Assembly (NCBI GenBank): GCA_024449915.1
Contig: JAMZAV010000007.1
Span: 868,001 to 932,000, forward strand
Direction of reading: 5' to 3'
DNA from: Sweltsa coloradensis
Lineage: Eukaryota > Arthropoda > Insecta > Plecoptera > Chloroperlidae
DNA: 64,000 bases
Below are positions 50,236 through 61,102 of this stretch, piece after piece; within the stretch, counting starts at the first letter, position 1, and each line of letters starts with the position of its first letter. The notes beneath the pieces were generated by a model that did no database searches, was not told the DNA's origin, and was given only the letters and a program-made list of their open reading frames with translations. The translations under genes were made by a program, and so were the position numbers.

Positions 50236-51104
50236 TACCTACAAGGTTGGACTGAGGGGAACGTAAAACGAGAATACAAATGGTGTATTCTTTGTTATTA
50301 ATGCTTGATATTCTGCAAAACTACATGAATGGTATGTTCAGTGATTCTCATCGAAATATATAGGTACATTTAATTTAGAACAAAACCAAATTTATGTATG
50401 ACAATGCATATTTTGGAGTTAACAAGATACACAGTGTTCAGTACCTACTACCTATAATAGCTAAATCTTTATTTAAAGGGCCATCTGTATGTCTAAAAAA
50501 TATCAAGTCTACTATTTTTTATTATTGCCAACAAAAGATGAACTTCTTGCACTTTGTGTGAAAAAACTGTCTCATCATCTATCCTTATGTATGTATTGTA
50601 TTGTTCAGCTAGACATTTAGGGCATATTATTCTAGTTACATGACAGAGTATCTCTATTGGTTGTTAAATGTGCCTATAAAAATGTGCACCCCTCTCCTAT
50701 AGTATTAGCAACAAAGAGCGATCGTTTTGAAAATCAAGCAACATCTGGGACCAAGAGGATGTTTATTATTAGACAGACTCAAGAAAAGAGAGGTTCATAA
50801 AAAATAGTCTGACTTTTTTTAGAAATGATGATTAATAGTTGAAGGGAATTATGGTTAGTGCTTCAAATTCATGACAATGAGGGATGCTCCCAGGTATAGT
50901 AGTCAGTTAGTTCCATAGTCTAATCTTATTGTGACAATTGTAACAATGCACGTTGTGTACAAGTTATTTGTGCTTGATTGTTACGGTGACCATATTATTA
51001 TGTATTAATATTAATTATTATTATTAATTATTATTATTGTTGTTGTTTTTTTACTGTAGAGATTATTTTGCATGTCATTTTGACTAATTGTGTAGTGGAT
51101 GCAA
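50236..51104. other. intergenic or long 3' UTR sequence
   Basis: It is AT-rich, with an ATT-rich low-complexity tract at 51000-51050. No gene is seen. Confidence 0.5.
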
Positions 51105-51419
51105 CTACTGTATGATTGTGTAATAAAGCAGTCTCTATCTTATCTTCCTATTATGACATGATTATAATAATATGTCACTAATCACAATTATTGTGTTAAG
51201 TGATATAATTGAACCTCATTGAAACATCAGGTAAAATATGAACTGATTTATTTGATGTAATAATATAAAATGTAAGCCACAACATGGTTTGACACTTTAC
51301 ATATTTTATCTATGTTAACTGTGTTTCGTCTTGTTTCTGGTTAACCAACTAGACTAGCATATGTGGTCCACAGATTTATGTCCAAATATGACAACAATCT
51401 GGCTGGCAAGATGGTGTAG

Positions 51420-52084
51420 AGAGAGGGTCTGCTGGCATCTCCGAAGTGGAATGTACGCTCAAAGAGTCTCAACGACTACCACGAAGACATTTTAGAGGCT
51501 CGACGCAATGCAGCCACTCATCAGGGTGCCTCCACGCCATCCGGGAGTAGCAGCATGCTTAGCAGCGATATTCTAAGGAAGTCCATAGCTGGATGCATTG
51601 GTGTGCATTGGGACTACAAGCAATCCAACCAAGAGAAGTTGTGTGACGGTCGACATACCCACACGGTCCTCATTGAGGGAGTGGGAGTGAGTGGCCTTCA
51701 CAATCATCGACAGTCGGCGGACGATGATGAAGAAGATGATGGGGTCCCTCCCTCTTGTGGTTCTATACGAATACGAAACTTTGAAGATCTAATTCGCCAA
51801 TTGGAGCACCACTCGTCGCGTCATATTAGTCCAAGCGGTTCCGAAGATATCCACAAGTCTGAAACGGAAGTAAACAGACACTAGTATTGAGCCTTCCCAC
51901 GAGCCACAGGGTCGCCAGTCCCGCGAAAACAACGGCACTCTGTTTGTGTACGGTCGATACAGGCACCCCCAGCGGTCGAGTACCCGGCTACCACCAGCAC
52001 TACCCACCGGAGGAGGAGGGCATCTACGAGACTGCCGACCATGTCACGGAATGGAGAGGCAAAACACCAGATAGTGGAAGCTAA
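51420..52084 (+). pseudogene. frameshifted fragment of an unidentified protein-coding gene
   Basis: The first frame is open for 154 codons (51420-51881), with low-complexity Ser-rich (ASTPSGSSSML), acidic (DDDEEDDG) and well-formed (IRIRNFEDLIRQLE, ISPSGSEDIH) segments, then a TAG. A second frame continues with NNGTLFVYGRYRHPQ (51931-51972). A third gives EEEGIYETADHVTEWRG and a stop at 52084. Protein-like text moving through three frames points to at least two frameshifts. I do not recognise the parent; the style is that of a cytoplasmic or regulatory C-terminal tail. A TAG lies just upstream (51417-51419), so there is no start. Confidence 0.5.
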
Positions 52085-52166
52085 ACAAAAAATAGTCTGT
52101 CCTGTGAGTGAGGAGGTTCTGTAGGTCGCCGGTATTGCTACATGGGGAGGGATGGGAGGAAAGGGG

Positions 52167-52231
52167 ATTTTCCCGGGTACTCAACACATGGTTTGGTCAC
52201 TCTTCTAACAATGACTTTGGCGTTTTCCTAG
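52167..52231 (+). mobile_element. Helitron-type 3' end
   Basis: CCGGGTACTCAACACATGG leads to AATGACTTTGGCGTT and TTCCTAG ending at 52231, followed by T. The same ~60 bp end occurs at 56325-56385. The element body upstream may be the captured gene fragment, but the 5' end is not identified. Confidence 0.5.
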
Positions 52232-52237
52232 TATAAT

Positions 52238-52327
52238 CACAGATAAGATAATAGAGTGTGTACTCTGTTATCTGTGGTATAATCATTGCACAAATGTACT
52301 CTATTATCTGTCCACAAACATTTGTGG
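52238..52327. repeat. cluster of short palindromes with GATAA/TTATC words
   Basis: ACAGATAAGATAATAGAGT pairs with ACTCTGTTATCTGT close by (52240-52276), ACTCTATTATCTGT repeats at 52299-52312, and CCACAAACATTTGTGG is a near-perfect palindrome. It is probably hairpin debris of an element; GATA-type binding sites are a weaker reading. Confidence 0.35.
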
Positions 52328-52795
52328 TCACAGACCCTTGTTGAACAGATTCACCCCATGCTAAATGGAATGGCCAGTGGCTTCACAACAGTCAATGTTG
52401 AATACTTTGTTCACGTCTTTCTAAACTTCATACACTCCAAATTTGATATTTGGCCAACAATTTAATATGTGACTAAGTTTTGATAAAAAGTCTCAACATG
52501 ATCCCTTTATTATACTTGACCATGACCTCATGTTTTTATATCAGTTCGAGCGTCAATGGCGGATGTTTGTTTCAAGTGATATTGTAATACTGTATTGCCT
52601 AGAAGATGATTAAGTACAGTGAACCATGTTCTGGCTAACATATTTATATTATTACATCAAACATCAGTTCATTCACCTGATGTTTCAATTAGGTTCAATT
52701 ATATCACTTAACACAATAGGTGATTTCTCACCATATTATAATCATGCCACAATATGAAGTTAGCATAGATACTGCTATATTACAATTGCTTTGCA

Positions 52796-53736
52796 GGGGT
52801 AACGGACAGCAATGCCTGGCCACAATTTAGGCCCACAGGATAATGTTGATAGAATGGTGAATGTTTTTATATTGGAATTTTTAACTTAATGTATGTCACA
52901 AAATTAAATTATATCTACCGGTAGTAATTACATAAATAAAATGTATCTCTACATCAACGGAAAATAATTATGTCAGTGTTGACTCTATGTGTGTGGTAAA
53001 AAAATTAAGCTGTTGCTTTCATCGAAATAATTGAAGTAACTTATTCACCAGATAAAGAAGGCTTTAACTTAGTTGTTCAGTTGTGAAGATAGCTATCCAG
53101 CAAAATTAGTACGACATTATTATAATTTGTCCACAAAGCTTCTGATGATTGTGTCTCGGATGCAGTGCACATGGGGGTTCTTCTAACAGTTATTCTGAGG
53201 AACCAGATATTAACAGATGAGAGCATCTCAGACAATCTAGGGCATAGAGTATGGTCACCTTATTATATGTGAGACTGATGATTAATGAATGTTGAGGATA
53301 TAGAAAATAAAATTGTGATTAATGTTATGAAAATACTAGACGATTTTTTACATACCTTTATCATCATCAAGACCTTCCTTCCCTTGGAGAGCATTAATCA
53401 GTATGCATTATTGACTGCATGAATGGGACACAATGTCTAGCTCTGCTCTAGCAGACAGTAGCTGTGATTTTGTGATTTAATTGTCAGTTTAGCCAAGGAC
53501 CTACTAATAAGGCTCTTTACCAACAGGTAGTGTATTCAAACATTCAAACAAAACCATTAAGTTTACTTCTAAAACTTCTGTTGTGAAACCTATCAAATCA
53601 ACGTAGTAACGCAGAACCATGTGTCCCAGTATTGTCTTCACATCTTTATAATAATAATAATCAAACACCCGGTTCCAACATAAGTCAGGTCGGGGGGGGG
53701 GACGTATCACCTTTAGCTTTCAGTGCTTGCTAGCTA
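52796..53736. other. gene-free stretch
   Basis: It is AT-rich unique sequence. A G-run lies at 53692-53701. No exon or repeat is recognised. Confidence 0.4.
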
Positions 53737-54040
53737 GGCTCAACACATCCCCATCTACTTCAATGTCTTCTATTATGACAGGCATTTCTACCAGTTCTCT
53801 CCATTTCTTTCTATCCTCCCAGAGTCTTTCTTCATTAATTCTATCCTATGATTTCCCTCTTTCTTCAACGTTCCATTTTATTTGGTCCCTCAATCTATCT
53901 CTTGGGCGTCCAACTTTTCTTACTCCATCCAATGTGCATTCAAATTCTCTTCTTGGGATTCTATCTTGTTTCATTCTTCGTACGTGCCCATACCATTGAA
54001 GTCTTTCTCTTCCTATTTTATTTCGTAGTTTCCACTCCTA
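53737..54040 (-). mobile_element. decayed LINE ORF2 C-terminus
   Basis: Read on the - strand it gives IGRERLQWYGHVRRM, then a VGRPRDRLRDQIKW segment and LWEDRKKWRELVE. This is the familiar tail after the RT domain in endonuclease-RT LINE proteins (HV-R-M ... GRP-R ... W). An in-frame stop follows ERGKS, so the copy is dead. No RT motifs remain nearby. Confidence 0.7.
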
Positions 54041-54478
54041 GTTTGTTTGTTTTGTTTTTTTTGTTTTTTTTTAGTTCCACTCCCACTCTAGTTTGAGACA
54101 TGCTAAACTAAATTCATACTGATAATAATCCTTCCATCCATACTTGCACAAATGCACATGATATAAGATTGTACATTCCTCAATTAAATTCATTTAGGCT
54201 ATGTTGCTCGACATTTAACTGATGCAGCAGTTCTGTTCATCAAGGGATAAATACATAATTTACTGTCCTACCAGTGGCATAAATTAAAATATAAAATAAA
54301 AATCACCAGTGGTGATGCCAGAAAAGAAATCAAGTGGGGGACTGAGCAGGGGCAGGATTATAAACTGAGTGTGCAAGATATCTATAGCTAAAAATTCACC
54401 ATTGCCCTTAGAACAAAAACAACTGGGCGTCAAATTATAAATGAATCTACAATTTGTAATTTACTCACTATATATTAA

Positions 54479-55109
54479 CTAGGAAAACGCTTAAGTCCCG
54501 CCGCGTTGTTGGATGAGCGTAATTGGTGCATTGAGCTGCCATGTGTTATGCGGATTTTCTGTTGTTCTGTGAAAAAATCAGAACTTTGTTGAAGATTTTT
54601 TTTAAATTAAATTAAATTAAATAAAAAATTAACTTAATTTTTTTTAATTAATCGTAATTTTAAAAAAGGAAAAAAATCGTGATATTGAAATTTTCATAAG
54701 AAATAATTATTCGCTTGCGCACAAATTTTACACGAATATATTAATTCATAAAATTAAGGTTCTGTGAAAAAATCATTATAATCGGATAAAGCATGTAGGT
54801 GTTATAAGCCGAAGAACTTTAAAAAAAATCGAAAAAAATCGTAAAATTGCGATATTCATGAGAAATAATTTTTCGATTGCGCTCAAAAACGTGGCAGTTC
54901 TTAGTTCAGAGATTTCGAAGGCCTCCATAAAATTTCATCGCAATCGGAGTATCGGTTTAGCCGGAATCGTGTTAACAGACAGACAAAAATACAGAAAGAA
55001 AGAAAGAAAGAAAGAAAAAAAAAAAAAAAAAAAACATTCCGGATTTTTTTCTCCAGTGTAGTGAAATGGAATCTTCGCTTCGCTCGCTACGCTCGCTACG
55101 CTCATCCAA
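54479..55109 (-). mobile_element. Helentron/HINE-like element, complete reference copy
   Basis: On the - strand it starts at 55109 with TTGGATGAGCGTA. It contains a (GAAA)n microsatellite and ends with subterminal TACGCTCATCCAA (an exact 13 bp inverted match), the stem AACGC/GCGTT and TTCCTAG at 54479, followed by TT. Subterminal inverted repeats, an internal microsatellite, a 3' stem-loop and no coding sequence are the known layout of Helentron-associated non-autonomous elements. It is the same family as 1-899 and 45917-46489. Confidence 0.7.
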
Positions 55110-56133
55110 TAATGTATTAATAATTGAGCATTCTATTCCATGTCACAAAATATAGTTACAGAATAGGTGTAGATAGATACATGATTTCCACAACAAAATG
55201 CTGACAGGTATAATGACAGAATTAAGGATTTCTATCTAAGTTTGTAGTATTTGTCTCCTTTAAATCGATCCACTAATCGAATTTAGTCCAATTTTAGTGA
55301 GTTTTTTTTTTTAAATTGCTAGTACAGACAATAATTAGAGAGACGAGCTACCATACAACTTTGTAGATGATTAAAACAATTTTATTTGCCGCAAACTAGA
55401 AAACGATGTTCTTGAAAACTGCACTACATTACATTATATGAATATAACATTAATTAGGTAGGTGTTCAACATATTTGCTTATTTTCCTGTTGAATTAACT
55501 TTGCAATTGCCTTATTTTATTATTGTTTTTAGTATAAGCCTCAAAACTGTCCATTTTATTTATTTAACATCTATCATATTCAGCTGTTAAAAAACTGATT
55601 TGCAAAGTAGGATAACTAAATAAATATAATAAGTACATAAATGCAGACACAATAATGTACTATAGTCAAGTAAAGTTTGAAATAGTAATTCGACGAGGGA
55701 GCGAAGCGACTGAGTCTTACAATTCAAGTACAAACGATCTGTTTTTTGTAAGTGAGTGAGAACGGCTAAACAGACATCCGGTTCCAATTCTCAGGGTGCA
55801 GTTAACATTTTGAGAAAATCCGTTTCGATTCATCTCACAATAAATAATAAATTGGAAATAAGAAATAGGCTGAGAATGTCACATTTTAATTTAACGACAA
55901 TGTTTTTTATTTATGAACAAATAATTTTTTACAAATCATGTTTGCATGCAATGACCAAGGTGTACCAAAATTACCCAAAATTCCACTTGGAGATTGAGTA
56001 TAAGCCTTGCAATCCTAACTCGTATTTTTTCGTACGGTACCGGCTATGTTTTCCATAGTATTGTATGCATTTCAAAACAATATGTTCTATAATTTTCCAG
56101 AAATAAGAACGTAATCCAGAAATAAAAAATCTA

Positions 56134-56204
56134 TCCCGGCCGTTGTTTGAACCCGGGTGTCCAACATTCCGGGTATAAAGGTGCTTAGCCAACTTACCTG
56201 GAAA
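56134..56204 (-). repeat. tRNA-like SINE head
   Basis: On the - strand it reads AAGTTGGCTAAGCACCTTTA (A-box region), an anticodon-arm-like middle, then CACCCGGGTTCAAAC (B-box). The overall order is tRNA-like but the acceptor stem is not intact. Confidence 0.4.
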
Positions 56205-56324
56205 AACTTGCATTATAGGTATAAATGATTGGGTTTTGAGTGTAGTTGGTTCAAGTTCAAGGGCGCGTCAACTGTAAGGCCATAATGCGCCACTCTAGCC
56301 TATAGGCAAGAAGAAAAGACTCAT

Positions 56325-56385
56325 GCCGGGTACTCAACACAATGACTCGCTCACTCATCTAACAACGACTTTGTCGTTTTCCTAG
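56325..56385 (+). mobile_element. Helitron-type 3' end
   Basis: CCGGGTACTCAACACAATG leads to a perfect 6 bp stem AACGAC-TTT-GTCGTT (56371-56385 region), then TTCCTAG ending at 56385 and followed by T. The stem differs in sequence from the AACGC/GCGTT stems of the other copies but keeps pairing. The 5' end is not located. Confidence 0.5.
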
Positions 56386-57357
56386 TAAACAACAATGTAT
56401 AATAAAAAAGACAATAATTTTGGAAACAAATTTGAAATTTGGATTATATCAAAAGAAGTTAATTAATGAACCAAATATAAAAGGGGGGGGGGGATATCGT
56501 GACGATAGTGTTCAGTCAATGGTTTCAACTTATTGCACTCTTTGGATTGATGGCACTTACCCGGACCCCAACTACATCACTACTGTTAACCATTTTTCTC
56601 GATCGAGAACTGAATTGAGCATAATGACATATTTCTAATCCCGAAGTCGTTGTCACCATGAGGTTTCCCATTTTCACTAGTCTGCAGTTCGTTGGAGAAG
56701 CAGGAAAATCTTTTGGGATGATGGTGCGGTTATACTTGTGCGACGGGCATTTGACGGTACGTATTTGATAGGGGGCAGATTGGAAGGCAGGCAATTGTCT
56801 CCCCCCCCCCATACCCCCCTCCGTAGAGTCGTCACTTATAACTACGGGGGGTAGTTAGGAGACAGTACCCCTCCACCCCCTCCAAAGTCCAAAACTATCT
56901 CTAAGTAAGTATTTAAAAACTCTTTTATTTTATTCTGCATTATTTATTGACTTAGCGTCGTTCCATTGTCCATTTCTACTTTTACCGCTGCAAAACTATA
57001 CAGATGGTCATCTCATAGTCACACTAGGGAAACATCGGTTTAAGTGACAAGGCCAAACAATAATAATAATAATATCGACTAAATCTTAAACATAATATAT
57101 TATTAATTAGAGAAAACAAGGCCCACTGAATTTTATAGTGCTTTTACCGCTCCACAAAATATAATTAAATGTTCTTTTTATTTTAAGGGACTTGTTTTTA
57201 CACACACCAAAGTCATCATATTATTGTTATATTATATTGTTTGTTATATAATTTCAAATTAAGTACCGCCTGACAAATAAAATCGTGCAAGGCAAGTAAC
57301 TAGAAATCCATTTCTCCTTATAATTAGGTTGCGTAGATAAAGGTGTGTAGAAACAAT

Positions 57358-57911
57358 CAGTGGCGTAGGAACTATTTTTTAGTGGGGGGTCACACTAAAG
57401 TTGACTACGAGGTTGGGTGGGCAAACCGGGGCCTGGGGCGAAGCCCCAGCCGCCGGAGGCTATTTCGCCGTAGGCGAGATTTTTTTTAAAGGTGCCCTTG
57501 ATAGGTGGCCTAAAACACGTTTTCAGGCGAATTTTAATTATGAATAAGGGTTACATTTTGAAGCTAATATTGCATTGAAGATTGATTAGCTGACTGAAAT
57601 TGGTCGACAGTCTGCTTGGGAGTGAAAACACTGCACACAAAATATAATGAATATTAGTCTAAAATCAGATGGCTAGTCTAGTCTCGCAAATCACGTCTCT
57701 TACTGAATCTTTCTAAAAAATATTACCTAACAAAAACCTTATTTTTTGTTTGCAAGCCCGACTGTAGTAAAACTCCTAAAAATCACCCAACAAGCTATAA
57801 GTTAGCAAATGACTCCCAACCTGGCTTGACCCCCCCACTGGGGGGGGGGGGGTCAAGCCAACAAGTGGGGGGGGGGAGTTTCCCTCCCATCCCCCCGTTC
57901 CTACGCCCCTG
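57358..57911. mobile_element. hAT-type non-autonomous transposon
   Basis: The terminal inverted repeats are CAGTGGCGTAGGAAC (57358-57372) and GTTCCTACGCCCCTG (57897-57911), with one mismatch over 15 bp. The exact 8 bp target duplication GAAACAAT flanks both sides (57350-57357 and 57912-57919). CAG-type ends plus an 8 bp duplication are the hAT signature. The 554 bp interior has a perfect CTGGGGCGAAGCCCCAG hairpin and two long G-runs near the right end, and no transposase. Confidence 0.88.
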
Positions 57912-57919
57912 GAAACAAT

Positions 57920-58878
57920 ACACAAAAAACGCTTCTCATAACTTAATGTAATAACTACTACCTACTGCTAACTTTTCATTCGTCTTTAGTGCATTCTTTT
58001 GAAATCATATTAATCTTGTTCTTGCCTATCACCTTAAATTTTCTATGACGCTATGTGTTATTTATACTATTTTATATTCTTCATACCAAAATATAAAATA
58101 AGATTTTCTAAAATTTGAAAGTAAAACATCAACATTGCTTCACAATGACATTGTAAAATGCACGAATAAACTGAAATGAATGAAAATCAGTAGCACCGAT
58201 CAAGGTAGCAAAACATTGAAATGAATTTCTAGCTATATTTTTCTTTATAAGTTGGCTACAGTGATATAATTGGTTATCATAGTTGGTTATGCGATTGCTT
58301 CTAGGTAGCAGCACAAACAAAAGCGCACAAAACGTACTCTGGCGCTCGTTTAGTACACTTGTTGATCTCGTCTCGTGTACTCTGCAAGGCTGTCAAAGGG
58401 GGTGTGGTACGTGTTTTGATTGACATGCCCTGTTTTTCTTACTTTTCTCTAGGCCTAGCCTACATGAATGAGATGTTAGGAGAAAGCCGGTGAAAGTAGA
58501 ATGTTTTAACTGGACCATTATACGAGACTTCATCTAGAATGGCTTACGTGTAAAATAGGTTAGGTCTTGTTGCTGATGAGTGCACGTAAGTGGAAGATGT
58601 CTGTCTTTATTTTACCCTCTTCTGTTTGTTCATAACCTCACAAATATTGTAATTTTGTTTCTATGCCTAGTAGAAGCCCTAGGCTAGGCCTAGGCCTACT
58701 AGTTTGGTGCTAAGGCTAGGGCCTACTTTTAGTTTAGGCTATTTGTAAGCCTAGGCTAGGCCTAGGCCTAGGCTCGGACACCGCTCATGGGTCGTTTGTT
58801 GTCGTAGCCTAATGTCCCGAAGCCCTATGGGATATATTTTAATAGAACATAACCTTGGTACCCCTAGGCTGAAACCCC
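57920..58878. other. gene-free stretch with AGGCCTA/CCTAGG words
   Basis: It is AT-rich, then from 58670 to 58790 densely filled with overlapping CCTAGGC, AGGCCTA and TAGGCTAGG words. No exon is recognised. Confidence 0.4.
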
Positions 58879-58886
58879 TTCGGTGG

Positions 58887-59138
58887 GGGGGGCACTTATT
58901 CGGTCGGCTAGAGGGGTCCAACTTTTATATACCTTGGTAACACTGCTAGCCCTATAGGCCCTATTGCCTTGTTACTGGCCCTACTTATGTTAAAGGTGTA
59001 CTTTCGTTAGGTTAGCCGAACTTTCCGCTGGCTACAGTGCGCCGCGCTAGTTCTAGGATATAATCGATAAGAGCGCACCCGAAATCCTTTCCGTTACAGT
59101 GTATATAAAAGTTGGACCCCCCTAGCCGAATAAGTACC
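58887..59138. mobile_element. MITE with 8 bp target duplication
   Basis: The inverted ends are GGCACTTATTCGGTCGGCTA... (from 58891) and ...TAGCCGAATAAGTACC (to 59138). They pair for about 40 bp, including GTCCAACTTTTATATAC. The flanks are TTCGGTGG (58879-58886) and TTCGGTGG (59139-59146), an exact 8 bp duplication. Extra Gs make the left boundary uncertain by a few bases. Confidence 0.65.
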
Positions 59139-59146
59139 TTCGGTGG

Positions 59147-60780
59147 GTGGTGGTGGTGGTGGGGGTCAAAAAGTTAAAAAGGAATCGTAGGCTGGGGGGG
59201 GGGGGGTGTCAAACATATTATCGTAGTACCAGGGTCTCAACAAAAGCCTGTTTTTCTGAAAAAACTCCAACCCGGGCGGGTTTTCAGGGTGTTTGGCTTG
59301 CGGTTTTGGTTTTTGAAATAACTAAAGTAGCTCAGCCAGCATTGACTTGCCTAATTCTTCTTTTCAAAGTAGGCTTTGTCGTCCAAAAATTGCCAATTAT
59401 TTGGGAAATATTTCGATAATGATTTTAATTGTGGTATAGACGACCTTGTTTATTTTAAAAGTAATGAAAGCATTCGTTACCTTAACTTCAGCAAAATGTA
59501 AATAAATTCCTAATAGTTACTTTCAGTTCATAATAAATTACGTTAATTTTATAAAGTCTAGTGAAATTATTTCAAAATTACTTTTAATTAAAAATGTATC
59601 GACGTGAAAAAAGAGCTATGACGCAAGTGCTTTGTCTGCCAAGGCGCAGAATAAAACAAGGTTTATCCACGCCCACACTTTAAAAGTTAAATTGGAATCA
59701 AACAAGAATTGTAGATACGACCTATAGAATTACTGCTAGAAATTATTGATTTGATGTGGGTGTACTTACAAATGTTGTAGTTCTATCTACTACAAGTAGT
59801 AACAATTGATTATATTATTTTGACAAAAGCCACTAGAAATCGATTGTCAAGGGTAATTTCAGTGTTAACGGCGTCGTAAAAGGCGGGGTTTTTTCCAAAG
59901 GAACAGGGCAAGTTCTAACGATTAAAAACTCGGGAAACTTTCAATACTCGATCAGCCTCAAAATGTCGGAAAATGCTTTGCACATGAATGCAACGGCGAT
60001 ACTTTTTAGAAGCAGAGCACAAGCGTATGTATATTTGAACACAAAGCCGACCGCGGGCAAACTATAAGTGTTACTAACCAATTACAAGTAATAGTGAAAT
60101 GACTCTTCCTTACATGGAAAATAAATTCATTAACATTACTAGCGTCATGCACAACTGAAAAAATAACTTCTGTTACAGTAGCTACGTGCCTTTGCAATTA
60201 TGTACTTCACTATCGTATGAGTTTGGTATCGATTATCAAAATTATATCCATTATTGATTATCGATCGTATCGATAATATCGATTATCGTGTGCATCCCTA
60301 ATTTGGACCCCCCCTCCCCCCTAACCAAAGGAGTAAGGCCTACGCCTACCGGTAGGCTTAGCCCTAGGCCTGCGCTAGGCCTAGGCCCTATTTGATGTAA
60401 ATTTATTTTAACCCGCAAGGTCTAAGGCGTAATATTTTGTATTGCCGAGTACAACGTTCACAACTCGCCCTAAGTCGCAAGGCTTAAGTCATAGCCTAAG
60501 TCGTAACGAATTGTCCAAAATCCAATTCTTACGACTAGGGCCTAGGCCTAGGCCTTACGACGAGCTAATCAGAACAGTGAGCTGTGTGTGCGCGAGTGAG
60601 AAAAGAGAAGAGAGCGTCGAATACGTACGTAGGCAGTTGTAAACGACTCACATTTCTTACGACTTACCGGTACACCATGCGTCTTAGCCTAGACCTTGTG
60701 CCTTATGCCTTAGAACTAGTTTTGAATGATGCTTTAGGCCTAATAATGTAGGGCCTAATTAACTAAGCCTCTAGGCCCTA
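59147..60780. other. gene-free stretch
   Basis: It has G-rich runs (59140-59210), then AT-rich sequence, an ATCGAT-rich patch ending GTGTGCATCCCTA (60229-60300) that resembles one end of an hAT element, a degenerate CCCCCCTAACC MITE-like end (60306-60330) and AGGCCTA/CCTAGG clusters (60337-60390, 60535-60560). No exon is recognised. Confidence 0.4.
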
Positions 60781-61102
60781 GGCTAGGCGGCACTTCTTCG
60801 GTTGGAACATACGCGCTTCACGCCCCCCTCCCCCTAACCTACTTTTCCCGTTGTTAAAAAGTTGGCCCATACACCAACCGAAGAAGTACCGGCTAGGCAG
60901 GCACCTCTGGCAGGCTGCAGCTAGGGATTTGCCCTGGACCTGCTGGTTTTGCAAGTTCATTTCACCAGATTGTTTTAATGACCATGTTTATCACGCAAGC
61001 TGCGTCCGGACTGAGGTATGGATTCAGGGCCAGCTTTAGGGTAAAATCTTCTCTAGACGGAAAGGGTAGGGTTGTTTGTTACCCATCCATGCCCCATGTC
61101 AT
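60761..61102. repeat. ~340 bp repeat, copy 1
   Basis: It is repeated at 62086-62402. The last ~98 bp (from GTCCGGACTGAGG to CCATGTCATA) are identical in both copies. The first two thirds differ almost only by small deletions in copy 2. The copy contains the complete 102 bp MITE 60789-60890. Confidence 0.85.
60789..60890. mobile_element. 102 bp MITE with 8 bp target duplication
   Basis: The inverted ends GGCACTTCTTCGGTTGG (60789-60805) and CCAACCGAAGAAGTACC (60874-60890) match at 16 of 17 positions. The exact duplication GGCTAGGC flanks it at 60781-60788 and 60891-60898. The ends resemble those of 58887-59138 (GG-Y-ACTT-M-TTCGG), so the two belong to one hAT-like group. Confidence 0.8.

Larger units (their letters stand above)
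51105..52795. mobile_element. inverted-repeat element enclosing a gene fragment
   Basis: Arms of about 180-190 bp face each other: roughly 51105-51298 and 52606-52795. Shared words include GTGTTAAGTGATATAATTGA, TTGATGTAATAATATAAA, ACATGATTATAAT/GCATGATTATAAT and AACATGGTT. The ~1.3 kb between them holds the frameshifted coding fragment (51420-52084) and a Helitron-type 3' end (52167-52231). No transposase and no certain target duplication are seen. Confidence 0.6.
55110..57357. other. gene-free stretch
   Basis: No exon is recognised. It holds a short GAGCGAAGCG-type element start near 55690-55715, a tRNA-like piece (56134-56204), a Helitron-type 3' end (56325-56385) and G/C-runs at 56481-56491 and 56800-56880. 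Confidence 0.4.

Noticed and set aside
57841..57890. Long G-runs here and at 34487, 48575, 53692, 56481 and 59195 as G-quadruplex signals
   Set aside because: They are single homopolymer runs often at transposon ends; without structure or conservation data they are better treated as simple sequence, and run length may be unreliable.
60229..60300. ATCGAT-rich patch as a DREF-type promoter
   Set aside because: It ends in GTGTGCATCCCTA, typical of hAT element ends; more likely transposon debris than a promoter.
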